Below, piece after piece: positions 25,096 through 34,613 of a stretch of DNA of 44,464 nucleotides. The notes under the pieces were generated by a model. That model saw only the letters and a program-made list of their open reading frames with translations. It was not told the DNA's origin and did no database searches. The translations under genes and the position numbers were made by a program. This DNA comes from Gammaproteobacteria bacterium (GTDB lineage Bacteria; Pseudomonadota; Gammaproteobacteria; Pseudomonadales; Pseudohongiellaceae), in the NCBI GenBank assembly GCA_029242705.1, contig JAQWTK010000065.1, positions 1 through 44,464 of the forward strand. The letters run 5' to 3'. Each line of letters starts with the position of its first letter. Position 1 is the first letter of the stretch.

Positions 25096-26844
25096 ATGTC
25101 TATACTGGTCCATCGCAGAGCTAGTAACTCTAATCTTCGTTTCTCGGACTCCATCCATCCTCTCGTTCAAAAAATCTACAACCAGCGCGCAATTTCTACT
25201 TCTAAAGATTTAGAGCTTGGTCTGAAAAATTTAATTACCCCAGAAAAATTCAAAGGAATGAAAGAGGCGGTTGATTTGTTATTGCGGGTTCTTAAAAAAC
25301 AACAGCGTATTTTAATAGTTGCCGATTTTGATGCTGATGGAGCGACCAGCTGTGTGCTCGCTATCAATATACTTAAACAGCTTGGCATTAAAAATATAGA
25401 CTATATTGTGCCGAATAGATTTGAATACGGTTATGGTTTGACGCCGGAGCTCGTAGAGTCTGGTAAATCATTCAATCCAGATTTAATTATTACCGTGGAC
25501 AATGGAATCTCTAGCGTTGAAGGAGTGAAAGTTGCGAATTCCGCTGGCATCGATGTATTAATTACTGATCATCATATTGCTCCGGAAATATTACCTGAAG
25601 CGCAAGCGGTGGTTAATCCGAATCAACTTGGTTGTGATTTTCCAAGCAAATGTATTGCAGGGGTTGGCGTGATATTTTATTTAATGCTTGCTCTCCGGAG
25701 TCGTCTGAGAGAAGAGCAATGGTTTGAAAGTCATGGTATTACAGAGCCTAATCTTGCTGATCAATTAGATCTAGTTGCCCTGGGGACGATAGCTGACGTT
25801 GTGGCTCTTGACCGAAACAATCGTATTTTAGTGGACGAAGGGATTAAACGTATTAGATCAGGAAAAACGCGACCGGGCATTAATGCACTATTGAGAGTTG
25901 CCGATCGTAATGGAAATCGATTGAAGACGAGTGACCTTGGTTTTAGCCTTGCACCGAGACTGAATGCTGCTGGCAGGCTGGAAGATATGTCGACTGGAAT
26001 TGAGTGTCTATTGACTAACTCTGAAAACGAAGCCTACCAATTAGCTTTGAAGCTGGATGGTATTAACCAGGATAGAAAACAAATTGAGTTAGAGATGCGG
26101 GAGCAGGCTTTTGAATCATTAAAAGGACTATCCATAAATAAAGATAATTTACCAGCAGCGTTATGCCTCTTTGATGAACGCTGGCACCAAGGAGTTGTAG
26201 GTATCGTTGCTTCGAGAGTTAAGGATAAATTTTATAGGCCTGTAATTGCATTTGCTCAGGTAGATGATAGTGATAATAAACCAACTGAATTAAAGGGCTC
26301 TGCCCGTTCGGTTCAAGGTTTTCATATTCGTGATGCTTTAGCTTCTGTTGCGATCACTAACCCGGGTTTAATAACCAAGTTTGGTGGACATGCGATGGCG
26401 GCAGGTCTAAGTCTCGATAAAGATAACTTAGATATTTTCACTAAGGCTTTTGCCCACGAGGCTCAAAGATTGTTAAGTGAAGATCAGTTGCAAGCCAGAT
26501 TGTTAAGTGACGGTCTCGTTGAGTCGGAGTGGTTGACTATAGAAACGGCATACTTAATAGAATCAGCAGGACCTTGGGGGCAAGAATTTGAGGAGCCGTT
26601 ATTCGATGGTCGTTTTGTTCTTGTTCGGCAGAAACGATTGGGTGAAAATCACCTTAAGATGGTGCTTAGTCCTATTCAGGATGAAGAAAGAGAGGTCGAT
26701 GCTATAGCATTTAATGTTAGTGAGGAAGACTGGCCGAAAGAAGGTGCAGCGGAAATAGAAATCGCTTATCGTCTCGAAGTTAATGAATTTCGAGGTAATG
26801 AAACTCTACAGCTTAAGATCGAAAAAGTACTTTCAACCGCTTAG
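25096..26844 (+). CDS. recJ: Single-stranded-DNA-specific 5'-3' exonuclease RecJ
   Basis: This 582-residue DHH-superfamily nuclease acts in recombination and mismatch repair. The motifs are in order: ADFDADG (Asp77, 79, 81), TVDNG (Asp135) and the DHH triad Asp158-His159-His160. RLNAAGRLEDM, GVVGIVASR and FGGHAMAAG in the DHHA1 domain follow. A C-terminal OB-like domain runs from about 460. Length is normal. It is 7 nt after thrC, as in other gammaproteobacteria. Confidence 0.97.
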   Translation: MSILVHRRASNSNLRFSDSIHPLVQKIYNQRAISTSKDLELGLKNLITPEKFKGMKEAVDLLLRVLKKQQRILIVADFDADGATSCVLAINILKQLGIKNIDYIVPNRFEYGYGLTPELVESGKSFNPDLIITVDNGISSVEGVKVANSAGIDVLITDHHIAPEILPEAQAVVNPNQLGCDFPSKCIAGVGVIFYLMLALRSRLREEQWFESHGITEPNLADQLDLVALGTIADVVALDRNNRILVDEGIKRIRSGKTRPGINALLRVADRNGNRLKTSDLGFSLAPRLNAAGRLEDMSTGIECLLTNSENEAYQLALKLDGINQDRKQIELEMREQAFESLKGLSINKDNLPAALCLFDERWHQGVVGIVASRVKDKFYRPVIAFAQVDDSDNKPTELKGSARSVQGFHIRDALASVAITNPGLITKFGGHAMAAGLSLDKDNLDIFTKAFAHEAQRLLSEDQLQARLLSDGLVESEWLTIETAYLIESAGPWGQEFEEPLFDGRFVLVRQKRLGENHLKMVLSPIQDEEREVDAIAFNVSEEDWPKEGAAEIEIAYRLEVNEFRGNETLQLKIEKVLSTA

Positions 26845-26997
26845 CAATAAGGGGTTTGAAAACTATAGGAAAACTCTATATGTGCCGAAAAATAAGATGA
26901 AGCGACATGACAGAAATGCGCTTATTTGCTACCTTTTGGTACAGATAGCCACCATCGTACTGATGAGAACTTTTTCATAAATTAAATTTGGTCAGGT

Positions 26998-29925
26998 ATG
27001 CGGGAAATATATCATAAAGCATTGATAACATTAATTTTTATGGCTCTGTCCGGAGTTTCTTATGGACAGATACATAAGACTGAGCAGATAGAAGTCGATT
27101 TGGTCTCGGAAACCAGCACGGTTGTTCCTGGAGAAACCTTTTGGCTGGGTATTCGACTCGACCCCATTGAGTATTGGCATACTTACTGGAAATTTGGAGG
27201 CGATAGCGGCGTAGAAACTTCCATCAGTGATTGGCAAATTCCTGAAGGTTCTGTGGTTGGAGATATAGTTTGGCCAATTCCAGAATGGACCCCTTTCCTA
27301 GGAAGTGAACTCGTTACGTTCACTTATGAGCGCGAGGTTTTTTTGCCGTTGCCGGTTACTGTGCCGGCTGATTTTAGCGGCAATAATTTCGATCTTTCAG
27401 CGAGAATTGATTGGCAAGTTTGCGAAGAAATTTGCATACCAGGTAATGCTACTTTTTCGCTATCGTTGCCGGTTTCAAATTTGTTAGAGATTGATTCAAG
27501 GTGGATTGACGGTTTTGTTGAAAGTAGATCGTTAACTCCGGTTCCAGAAAATGCACATAGTTTGACCGCAAATTTCAATGCCTATGATGACAAAGTAAAT
27601 ATTATGATTCGTGCGCAAGGGAATGAGTTTGAAAATGTTGATGAGGCATATTTCTTTCCTACTGAACGGCGCATAATGAAGTATGCCCCTTACCGAAAGG
27701 TAATGTTTGATGGGGGGCGAATTCAGATTTCTACTGAGCAGCACCGACGGTACCCAGCTGAACTTTCCGAACTTACTGGCACCTTAAAATTAATTGATGA
27801 CGATGGCGGTTGGCGTGCTTATGATATTCGGCCTACGCTTAGTAATATTGCTTGGGATCATAGTATTGAAGTAGAGCTGTTAGCGGAAACCACCAACATT
27901 GTACCTGGTGAACCTACTTGGCTGGGACTCAGACTTGATCCGGCCGAACATTGGCATACCTATTGGAAGATGGGAGGTGATAGCGGAGAACCGACGGAGC
28001 TAAAAGAGTGGGTTGTTCCTGAGAGTACTGAGATAGGTGAAATTCAATGGCCGGCGCCACACTGGCTGCCGTTTTACGAGACAGATTTAGTAAATTTTGG
28101 CTATGAAGAAGAGATGATACTTCCCGTCTCGGTGACTATTCCTGATAACTTTGGAGGAGAAAATGTCGATTTAAGTGTGCTCGCCTATTGGAATGTTTGT
28201 GAGCAAATTTGTATTCCAGGAGAACAAAGATTAAGTATTTCACTTCCCGTGGCGGAATTCACGGAACTCAATGCAAATGCGACACAGCTCTTTAAAAAAG
28301 CGCGAGAAAATCTTCCAGCCATGGACCACAACATTAAATCAATAATAGCTGTGGCAGGGGAAAGAGTGAGTCTAGGTTTCGATTCTTCCGACCCAATATT
28401 TTCTGACTTTAGTGATGCATGGTTTTTTCCTGACCAGCGACGCGTTATTAAGCCTGGTCCGCTTCGTGATGTAAGTATTCAGCAAAACCTATTGCAAATA
28501 ACGCATCAGCAACCACGTCGCATGTTAGAAGATTTAACTAATGTTTATGGTGTTTTGGTAGTTGAAAATGAACAGGGAATACGTACTGCATTTGATTTCG
28601 TAAATCCTGCCGAGGATGCAAATCTGACTACTATCGCCCCTCTCGCTGCTGCATCCAATAGCTCCGGAAGTGGCTCCGGAGGAGATGGCCTTTTTCTTTA
28701 CATGTTGTTTGCGTTTCTCGGCGGCGTGATTCTTAATTTAATGCCCTGCGTATTTCCGGTTTTGTCTATAAAGGCTTTAAGTTTCACAAAGAATATTGGG
28801 GAGTCTCAATTTAGGCAACGCATGGATGGTGTTGTTTATACAACGGGCGTGATAGGAGCTTTTGTCGTACTAGCGAGCGTTTTGATTATGCTGCGAGCAG
28901 GAGGCGAAGCAGTGGGGTGGGCATTTCAATTTCAGCAGCCTTGGTTTTTGGCGTTTATTGTTTACCTCTTTTTCTTAATGGCTTTAAGTCTGTCCGGTGT
29001 CTTCGAGATTGGGACAAGCCTGATGGGAGCTGGTAATGAATTAACTAACAGGGGTGGCTATAAAGGGTCATTTTTTACGGGTGTATTGGCAACGACCGTT
29101 GCAACGCCTTGCACGGCACCATTCATGGGCCCAGCAATTGGTTTTGCGCTAACTCAGTCTTGGCTCGTTGCAATGCTAATCTTTGTATCCTTAGGATTTG
29201 GTATGGCTCTGCCCATATTGTTGTTATCGTTTACCCCAGCTCTTTTTAGATACTTACCAAAACCTGGACCGTGGATGGAAACGTTTAAACAATTTATGGC
29301 TTTTCCTCTATACGCATCTGCTCTATTTTTTCTCTGGGTCTTAGGAAATCAAGTTGGTGTAATGGGTATGTCGATGGTACTTGGAGTTTGCGTTCTTTTT
29401 GCGTTCGCTGCTTGGCTGTATCAGCGTCGATTCAGAATGGGGCCAATTTTTAGAACGATGAATTATGCGGTTAGCTTTGGTGTCTTGGTAATCGCTATAT
29501 ACCTCGCACAGTCTTCGCCTATGCAGACATTAGCAGTCAGAGAAAATGCCGTCGAGCTTGATATAGATGGGAACCCAATACAAAATTATGAAGTATTTAG
29601 TTCCGCAAAATTAGAAGAACTGCAAGCGCAAGGAAAACCAGTATTCGTTAATATGACAGCTGCTTGGTGTATTACTTGTTTAGCCAATGAACAAACCTCA
29701 TTGGGAACCGATCGCGTGCAGCAAGCGATGTTAGATAACGATATAACTTATATGAAAGGGGACTGGACTAACGAAGACCCAGAGATAACCGCTGTGCTTG
29801 AAGAATTTCAGCGTCCCTCCGTACCATTATATGTTCTTTACCCCGGAGACACTTTCCAAGAGCCAATCATATTGCCACAAATTTTAACCCCAGGAATATT
29901 GGCAGATGCATTTGACTCTATCTAA
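26998..29925 (+). CDS. DsbD-type protein-disulfide reductase with duplicated N-terminal domain
   Basis: This 975-residue protein transfers electrons from cytoplasmic thioredoxin across the inner membrane to periplasmic thiol proteins such as DsbC. A signal peptide (residues 1-23) is followed by two tandem DsbD-alpha-like domains (about 31-160 and 290-420). Their first ~115 residues align without gaps, and each carries VCxxICIPG (Cys142/146 and Cys401/405). A linker rich in Gly and Ser (about 548-562) leads to the membrane domain with its electron-carrying cysteines (Cys584 in MPCVFP, Cys705 in TPCTAP). The thioredoxin domain has CITC (Cys891, Cys894). The usual DsbD is about 570-600 residues with a single N-domain. 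It follows recJ after 153 nt. Confidence 0.93.
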   Translation: MREIYHKALITLIFMALSGVSYGQIHKTEQIEVDLVSETSTVVPGETFWLGIRLDPIEYWHTYWKFGGDSGVETSISDWQIPEGSVVGDIVWPIPEWTPFLGSELVTFTYEREVFLPLPVTVPADFSGNNFDLSARIDWQVCEEICIPGNATFSLSLPVSNLLEIDSRWIDGFVESRSLTPVPENAHSLTANFNAYDDKVNIMIRAQGNEFENVDEAYFFPTERRIMKYAPYRKVMFDGGRIQISTEQHRRYPAELSELTGTLKLIDDDGGWRAYDIRPTLSNIAWDHSIEVELLAETTNIVPGEPTWLGLRLDPAEHWHTYWKMGGDSGEPTELKEWVVPESTEIGEIQWPAPHWLPFYETDLVNFGYEEEMILPVSVTIPDNFGGENVDLSVLAYWNVCEQICIPGEQRLSISLPVAEFTELNANATQLFKKARENLPAMDHNIKSIIAVAGERVSLGFDSSDPIFSDFSDAWFFPDQRRVIKPGPLRDVSIQQNLLQITHQQPRRMLEDLTNVYGVLVVENEQGIRTAFDFVNPAEDANLTTIAPLAAASNSSGSGSGGDGLFLYMLFAFLGGVILNLMPCVFPVLSIKALSFTKNIGESQFRQRMDGVVYTTGVIGAFVVLASVLIMLRAGGEAVGWAFQFQQPWFLAFIVYLFFLMALSLSGVFEIGTSLMGAGNELTNRGGYKGSFFTGVLATTVATPCTAPFMGPAIGFALTQSWLVAMLIFVSLGFGMALPILLLSFTPALFRYLPKPGPWMETFKQFMAFPLYASALFFLWVLGNQVGVMGMSMVLGVCVLFAFAAWLYQRRFRMGPIFRTMNYAVSFGVLVIAIYLAQSSPMQTLAVRENAVELDIDGNPIQNYEVFSSAKLEELQAQGKPVFVNMTAAWCITCLANEQTSLGTDRVQQAMLDNDITYMKGDWTNEDPEITAVLEEFQRPSVPLYVLYPGDTFQEPIILPQILTPGILADAFDSI

Positions 29926-30063
29926 TAATGCGTTTTAGTTTTGCCATTCTGCGATTTACTATGGCTTAAAATCTTACAAAAAAAATCATCAAATGATTTG
30001 AAGGAAATACTCTCTTCTTTATGATGACTCGGTTAATTTTAGTCAAAGTATTGTAACTTTAAA

Positions 30064-32190
30064 ATGAAGAAAATTATTCAAGATTTAAGCCAGAAGCGAA
30101 TTTTTCGAGTTGCCACAGTCTATAGTGTTGTAGCCTGGCTGCTAATGCAGGTATTCGATATTGTTTTGCCGACATTTAATGCTCCGGCGTGGGTCCAACA
30201 GACGCTACTGTTAGTTCTGCTACTCGGACTCCCTGCTGTTATCGTTATCTCTTGGGTTTTAGGGGTCAATGAAAATGGGGGCTCTAATAATGGAGAAAAT
30301 AATAAGGCGGGATTTGGTTCTCTTTTGATGCCTGTAGGCGCAAATCTGAACTCCTTTGTTTTTGGTTTTATTTTTTTTGCGGTATTGTTTCTTTTAGGAG
30401 ATCGTATCTTTCAAGGGAGTGATTTTGACAGGGTTAATTTGTCTTCTGAGCCAAGCTTATACTCCGAACCACTTCATTTTCGAATTGACTTGGGAGAGAC
30501 AAACGGAAGAGGAAATGCGGGATCTCCGACTGATTTTGATGTGTCTCCGAATGGTGAATACTTGGTGTATATAGTGGTTAACAGGCCAATAATTACTATG
30601 TACCTTAAATCATTAAATACTTTTGAAGAAGCTAATGAAATTCATTCGATGCCAATGGGTTCATCAGGAAATCCAGTTTTCTCCTCCGATGGTGCATGGA
30701 TTTACTTTCATGAAGAGGGCGGGATATCACGCATACGAGTCGAGGGTGGTTCTGCGCAAGAAATTATTCCCGCGGGAACATTATTGAGAGGTATCTCTGT
30801 ATTTGATGAAGATTTTTTCTATATCAATTCTGATCGTCAGCTACAAAGAACTAATCTTAGAACTAATGTGACAGAGGTTTTTTTTGAAGAACATGAATTT
30901 GCTTGGCCTTATCACTTGCCTGGCGGTAATAATCTTTTGGTTACTAAATTAAATGGTAATGATTTTTCTAATGCTTCAATTGAAGTAATCGACTTGGATA
31001 ATCGAGAAATACATCCCGTGGTCAGCTCTGGCTTTTCGGCAAAATTTGCAGATTCAGGGCAATTAGTCTTTGCAAGAGAGAATTCACTCTGGGTTCAACC
31101 TTTCAATTTGCTGACGCTAGGAGTCACGGGGGTGGCTGAGCCAATTTTATTTGATCTTTTCACTAATATACGGTTCGGCACTGCGAGTTATGATTTTTCT
31201 TCTACCGGACGATTACTTTACCTTAACGAAGTGGAGGCGGAAGAAGGCTTCCTCGGAGACGGAACCCCTGTTTGGGTTTCCAGAACAGGAGAGCCTAACT
31301 TTATAGACCCTGAATTATCTGTGCATGGGCATCCAAGACTCAGCCCGGATGAAAACTCCGTAGCACTTATGGTAAACGAAGGAAATGGGTTTTCGGATAT
31401 TTGGGTTTATGATTTTAGTACTTCAAATTTTTCAAGAAAAACATTCGATGGTAGTGCTGCCGTTGGGATTTGGTCTCCTGATGGTGAGAGGTTGTTTACG
31501 AATGATAGCAGGGCAAACGTAATTTGGTCTCTTTCCGCGAGCGGTGCCGGTAGCCCCATAGAGACATTTCCTACCAGAGGAATGCCGTTAAGCTTTTCCC
31601 CAAATGCTAACGCTATGATCTACGGAAGAGGGACGCCCACAAAAATGTATTTAGCTTCGCCAGAAAACGAGCGATTGATTACAGAGCTAGACTTAAGTCC
31701 TGAAGGCAGCACCGCTAGCCAGGGTAGGATATCGCCGGATGGTAATTGGCTAGCATACAACAGTAATGAGTCAGGGAAATTTGAAATTTATGTGAGACCA
31801 TTTCCCAATGTTATGGAAGGCAAGTGGCAGATAAGTACCGGTGGCGGCGTGAACCCCATCTGGAATAAAGGTGCCTCTGAGATATTTTATTGGAACCCCA
31901 ATAATGATGGTATTTATAAAGTTAGTTATTCAAAAAATTTGAACTACTTGGATAACAGAGAGGTTCAATACCTATCATTTTTAGAACCAGACTTTTTGTT
32001 TGAGAGTGAGTTTCGGCCAGACCCAGTGGGACCTTGGGACTACTCTGCATCTAGAGATCAATTTATATTTATCAGTACGCGAAGAGAGGACACTGATAAC
32101 GAAAGAGCAATTTTAGCGCGCCAGACTCGATTAAATGCTATTGAGAATTGGTTTAGTGTGATTTCTGAGAGAGTTGATCAGTCAAACTAG
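30064..32190 (+). CDS. Membrane-anchored TolB/WD40-like (PD40) beta-propeller protein
   Basis: This 708-residue protein has three N-terminal membrane segments (about 13-33, 46-66 and 97-112). A large extracytoplasmic region with PD40-type propeller repeats follows (for example SPDENSVALMV, SPDGERLFT and SPDGNWLAYNSNESGKFEIY). The N-terminal module, with RIFRVATVYSVVAWLLMQVFD and NAPAWV, is the one often fused to TPR, cyclase or TolB-like domains in gammaproteobacteria. The usual cytoplasmic DNA-binding or kinase part is absent, as residues before the first helix are few. Function is unknown; a signalling or envelope-binding role is plausible. It stands alone, with 138 nt upstream. Confidence 0.82.
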   Translation: MKKIIQDLSQKRIFRVATVYSVVAWLLMQVFDIVLPTFNAPAWVQQTLLLVLLLGLPAVIVISWVLGVNENGGSNNGENNKAGFGSLLMPVGANLNSFVFGFIFFAVLFLLGDRIFQGSDFDRVNLSSEPSLYSEPLHFRIDLGETNGRGNAGSPTDFDVSPNGEYLVYIVVNRPIITMYLKSLNTFEEANEIHSMPMGSSGNPVFSSDGAWIYFHEEGGISRIRVEGGSAQEIIPAGTLLRGISVFDEDFFYINSDRQLQRTNLRTNVTEVFFEEHEFAWPYHLPGGNNLLVTKLNGNDFSNASIEVIDLDNREIHPVVSSGFSAKFADSGQLVFARENSLWVQPFNLLTLGVTGVAEPILFDLFTNIRFGTASYDFSSTGRLLYLNEVEAEEGFLGDGTPVWVSRTGEPNFIDPELSVHGHPRLSPDENSVALMVNEGNGFSDIWVYDFSTSNFSRKTFDGSAAVGIWSPDGERLFTNDSRANVIWSLSASGAGSPIETFPTRGMPLSFSPNANAMIYGRGTPTKMYLASPENERLITELDLSPEGSTASQGRISPDGNWLAYNSNESGKFEIYVRPFPNVMEGKWQISTGGGVNPIWNKGASEIFYWNPNNDGIYKVSYSKNLNYLDNREVQYLSFLEPDFLFESEFRPDPVGPWDYSASRDQFIFISTRREDTDNERAILARQTRLNAIENWFSVISERVDQSN

Positions 32191-32358
32191 CGCGCAGGCG
32201 CTTCCTTTAAGCATCATTAGTTTAACCTTCACCAGTTAGGGCGCTATATCGAATATCCAGAACCTAACGCTCGTTGCTTCAGCCGCCGTGAAGGGAGTTT
32301 GATGTAATTAGTCCGTCACTTTACGCTCGAAATTTTTCTAATTACTTTGTAGTCTTAA

Positions 32359-32598
32359 GAAGCTATTGAGAGTAAATCGGGTCTCCAAACGGATGAGAAT
32401 TTGCGGTATGTGATGGGCGCGTTTGTTAGTCACATGAGCACCTCAGGAGATAAAAAATTTTGGAACGCCGTGTCTGATATTGATCTCCACGGCGACGATG
32501 TTCTAAATGCGGTTAATGATCGCTTAGATAAAATGGATGTGCCGAATAACGATTTCATCAATGCGTTACATTGGCTCAAGCCAGATAAAAATTGGTAA
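32359..32598 (+). CDS. Orphan short open frame, possible small protein or gene remnant
   Basis: The frame is open from 32359 to the stop at 32598. The possible starts are TTG at 32401 or ATG at 32413 (about 61 residues). The peptide is polar and looks protein-like (WNAVSDIDLHGDDVLNAVNDRLDKM), and the frame continues in the same style upstream of any start codon. That hints at a truncated remnant. I recognise no family and see no ribosome site. The surrounding gap (32191-32675) otherwise holds only a small CTTCA...TGAAG hairpin near 32278 and the hairpin at 32633-32663. Confidence 0.35.
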   Translation, partial: EAIESKSGLQTDENLRYVMGAFVSHMSTSGDKKFWNAVSDIDLHGDDVLNAVNDRLDKMDVPNNDFINALHWLKPDKNW

Positions 32599-32632
32599 TC
32601 GGTTATAGCTCTGTTTGCAAGCGAGGGTGATA

Positions 32633-32663
32633 TTAGAGAAAGGCCTGCCTCGCCTTTCTCTAA
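32633..32663. terminator. Hairpin between convergent genes, probable bidirectional transcript end
   Basis: Perfect 12-bp arms (TTAGAGAAAGGC at 32633-32644 and its complement at 32652-32663) enclose a 7-nt loop. The hairpin sits just after the stop of the reverse PQQ dehydrogenase gene and downstream of the forward genes. Neither strand has a good T-run, so termination may be partial or the hairpin may stabilise the 3' ends. Confidence 0.6.
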
Positions 32664-32675
32664 ATACTTTGGACG

Positions 32676-34613
32676 CTATGGTAATGCGTAAGCTATCAAT
32701 TCGGCTGCGCTATTGCCGCTAGTAACAAACATTGCCACATATTGCTTTCCAGCATGCTCATAAGTAAACGGTATTCCGCCTTGATTCGCTGGTAAATCTA
32801 TTTCTGCAATAATGCCCCCAGTCTCTTTGTTTACAGCTCGAAATATGGGGCTAGCACCTACACCGCCCGTTCCCTCAGCTACAAATAATAATGACTTAGT
32901 TAATAACACTCCAGCCCGGGTTGGGATTCCAGTTCTGGGTATATCTATACCCTCTAAAAGCGGATGATTTTTGATATTGTCCGGCGTGTCAGCATTGGCG
33001 ATCATCCATAAGTGATCTCCAGAATTCATATCGATCGCTGTAATGCGGCCGTAAGGAGGCTTTACTATCTGCAAACCCTGCACTCTTGGGGCGCGAACTC
33101 CAAACCCTTGACTGAGATCTATATCTGAATCTGGGTTTTTTGCTAACGCTAAGACTTGTAACTGGGTTCTTGATGGTACATAGAGGATTCCGGTTTCAGG
33201 GTCGAAAGCTGAACTCTCCCAATTTGAGCCGCCCGTAGACGAAGGGAGCGATAATAAACCGCGAGTTCCATCTAGAGCGTCTTGTAAAGAGGGTGGGCTA
33301 TATATTGATGGGCTAAGTCGAAAACCTTCGACAGATTCCAGGGCCAAGGCTTTGATTTCTGGTGTCCAGTCAATCATGTCCTCTTCGGTGAAACCTTGCC
33401 TGTCGAAGGGCGCAGGACGTGTTGGAAAAGGCTGTGTTGGCGCATACCATTCGTTCGGTACATCTCCAACAGGAACGGGCCTCTCTACAATTGGCCAAAT
33501 TGGTTCTCCAGTAAGCCTATCGAACGTATAAACCCATGCCTGCTTAGTCACCGACATAACCACCTTACGACCATTTGGTAGGTCAGCGATAATCGGAGGT
33601 GAAGGTATGTCCCAGTCCCAAATATCATGGTGAATAAATTGGTAATGCCACTGCCTCTCACCGGTCCTGACATCAACTGCAACTAGGCCGCTAGAAAATA
33701 GGTTATCGCCGTGTCTATCGCCACCGTAGTAGTCGCCTGTTGGGTCTTCTATAGGTAAGTAAACATGTCCTAATTCTGGGTCACCAGATATGGCTGCCCA
33801 TACTCCAGAATTGCCGGTGATATCGTTCCCGCTTATCCAAGACTCATAGCCGTACTCACCGCGCTCCGGGATAGTGTGGAAAGTCCAAAGTAACTCCCCC
33901 GTATTGACGTCAAAACCGCGAATATCACCTTTTGTGTTGAACCTAGAACGTGGGCGCCCACCTGTTCGATGTGCCGCACCAACAACAATAACGTCATTCA
34001 TGATAAAAGGTGGGGCGGATATGCCTATGTCTGGATAAGGGTATCTTGGGTCATCCCCATTACGCACACCGACATAGAGATCGACGATACCACCATCCCC
34101 AAAGCTTGGATCAAGAATTCCTGTCTCTGGATCTAGAGAGACGAGCTGATAACCCGGCGAAATATCGAAAATTCGGGCTTTTTGGCCATTATTGTAATAT
34201 GCCACACCACGACCAGCGCCCTTTCTTGGTGCTTCATCAAATCGATCGCCCTCGTCATAGCGAAACATCCACAATACTTGCCCACTAGTAGCATCAAGTG
34301 CAACGACATTTCTAGTGGTGCCAACATTCGCATATAAAACTCCGCCCACCTCCAGTGGAGTCGAAGGGTTAACGAAATCGGTTCCAGGGCCAAATCCTTG
34401 AGTAGACCATTGCCATGCAATCTCAAGTTCATCTACATTTTCTGCATTTATTTGATCTAAGGGAGAGTAGCGGCTGGCATTCCAGCTGCCAGCCCAGGAT
34501 GGCCAATCTCCTTCATACACACTGGTTCCTTGTTGGCTCCAAGTTATTACGGGCAGGGTGAGTGTGCCTGCAGCCAGCACGAATGATAAAATTAGTCGAT
34601 ATATTGTGAACAT
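32676..34613 (-). CDS. PQQ-dependent dehydrogenase (quinoprotein, glucose/alcohol dehydrogenase-like)
   Basis: This 645-residue periplasmic enzyme has a clear signal peptide (hydrophobic residues about 5-22, cleavage near WSQQ). It has the eight-bladed propeller typical of quinoprotein dehydrogenases, with segments such as DWPSWAGSWNASRYSPLDQI, WQYQF-type tryptophan repeats, HHDIWDWDIPSPP and ESSAFDPETGILYVPS. Such enzymes oxidise sugars or alcohols using pyrroloquinoline quinone and feed electrons to the respiratory chain. No N-terminal membrane helices of the Gcd type and no cytochrome c domain (CxxCH) are present, so electrons must go to a separate carrier. No pqq biosynthesis genes are in the window, and the substrate cannot be assigned. 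Confidence 0.9.
   Translation of the reverse strand: MFTIYRLILSFVLAAGTLTLPVITWSQQGTSVYEGDWPSWAGSWNASRYSPLDQINAENVDELEIAWQWSTQGFGPGTDFVNPSTPLEVGGVLYANVGTTRNVVALDATSGQVLWMFRYDEGDRFDEAPRKGAGRGVAYYNNGQKARIFDISPGYQLVSLDPETGILDPSFGDGGIVDLYVGVRNGDDPRYPYPDIGISAPPFIMNDVIVVGAAHRTGGRPRSRFNTKGDIRGFDVNTGELLWTFHTIPERGEYGYESWISGNDITGNSGVWAAISGDPELGHVYLPIEDPTGDYYGGDRHGDNLFSSGLVAVDVRTGERQWHYQFIHHDIWDWDIPSPPIIADLPNGRKVVMSVTKQAWVYTFDRLTGEPIWPIVERPVPVGDVPNEWYAPTQPFPTRPAPFDRQGFTEEDMIDWTPEIKALALESVEGFRLSPSIYSPPSLQDALDGTRGLLSLPSSTGGSNWESSAFDPETGILYVPSRTQLQVLALAKNPDSDIDLSQGFGVRAPRVQGLQIVKPPYGRITAIDMNSGDHLWMIANADTPDNIKNHPLLEGIDIPRTGIPTRAGVLLTKSLLFVAEGTGGVGASPIFRAVNKETGGIIAEIDLPANQGGIPFTYEHAGKQYVAMFVTSGNSAAELIAYALP

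Noticed and set aside
26783-26980. 65-residue frame overlapping the end of recJ
   Set aside because: Mostly out-of-frame recJ sequence with no ribosome site and no protein-like pattern.
29983-29999. AAATCAT-CAA-ATGATTT hairpin after the DsbD-type gene
   Set aside because: Seven AT-rich base pairs with no T-run are expected by chance in DNA of this composition.
32233-32275. GTTAGGG ... CCTAACG inverted repeat resembling integron attC ends
   Set aside because: The half-sites are in the wrong order for an attC site, only 6-7 bases match, and no integrase or cassettes are present.
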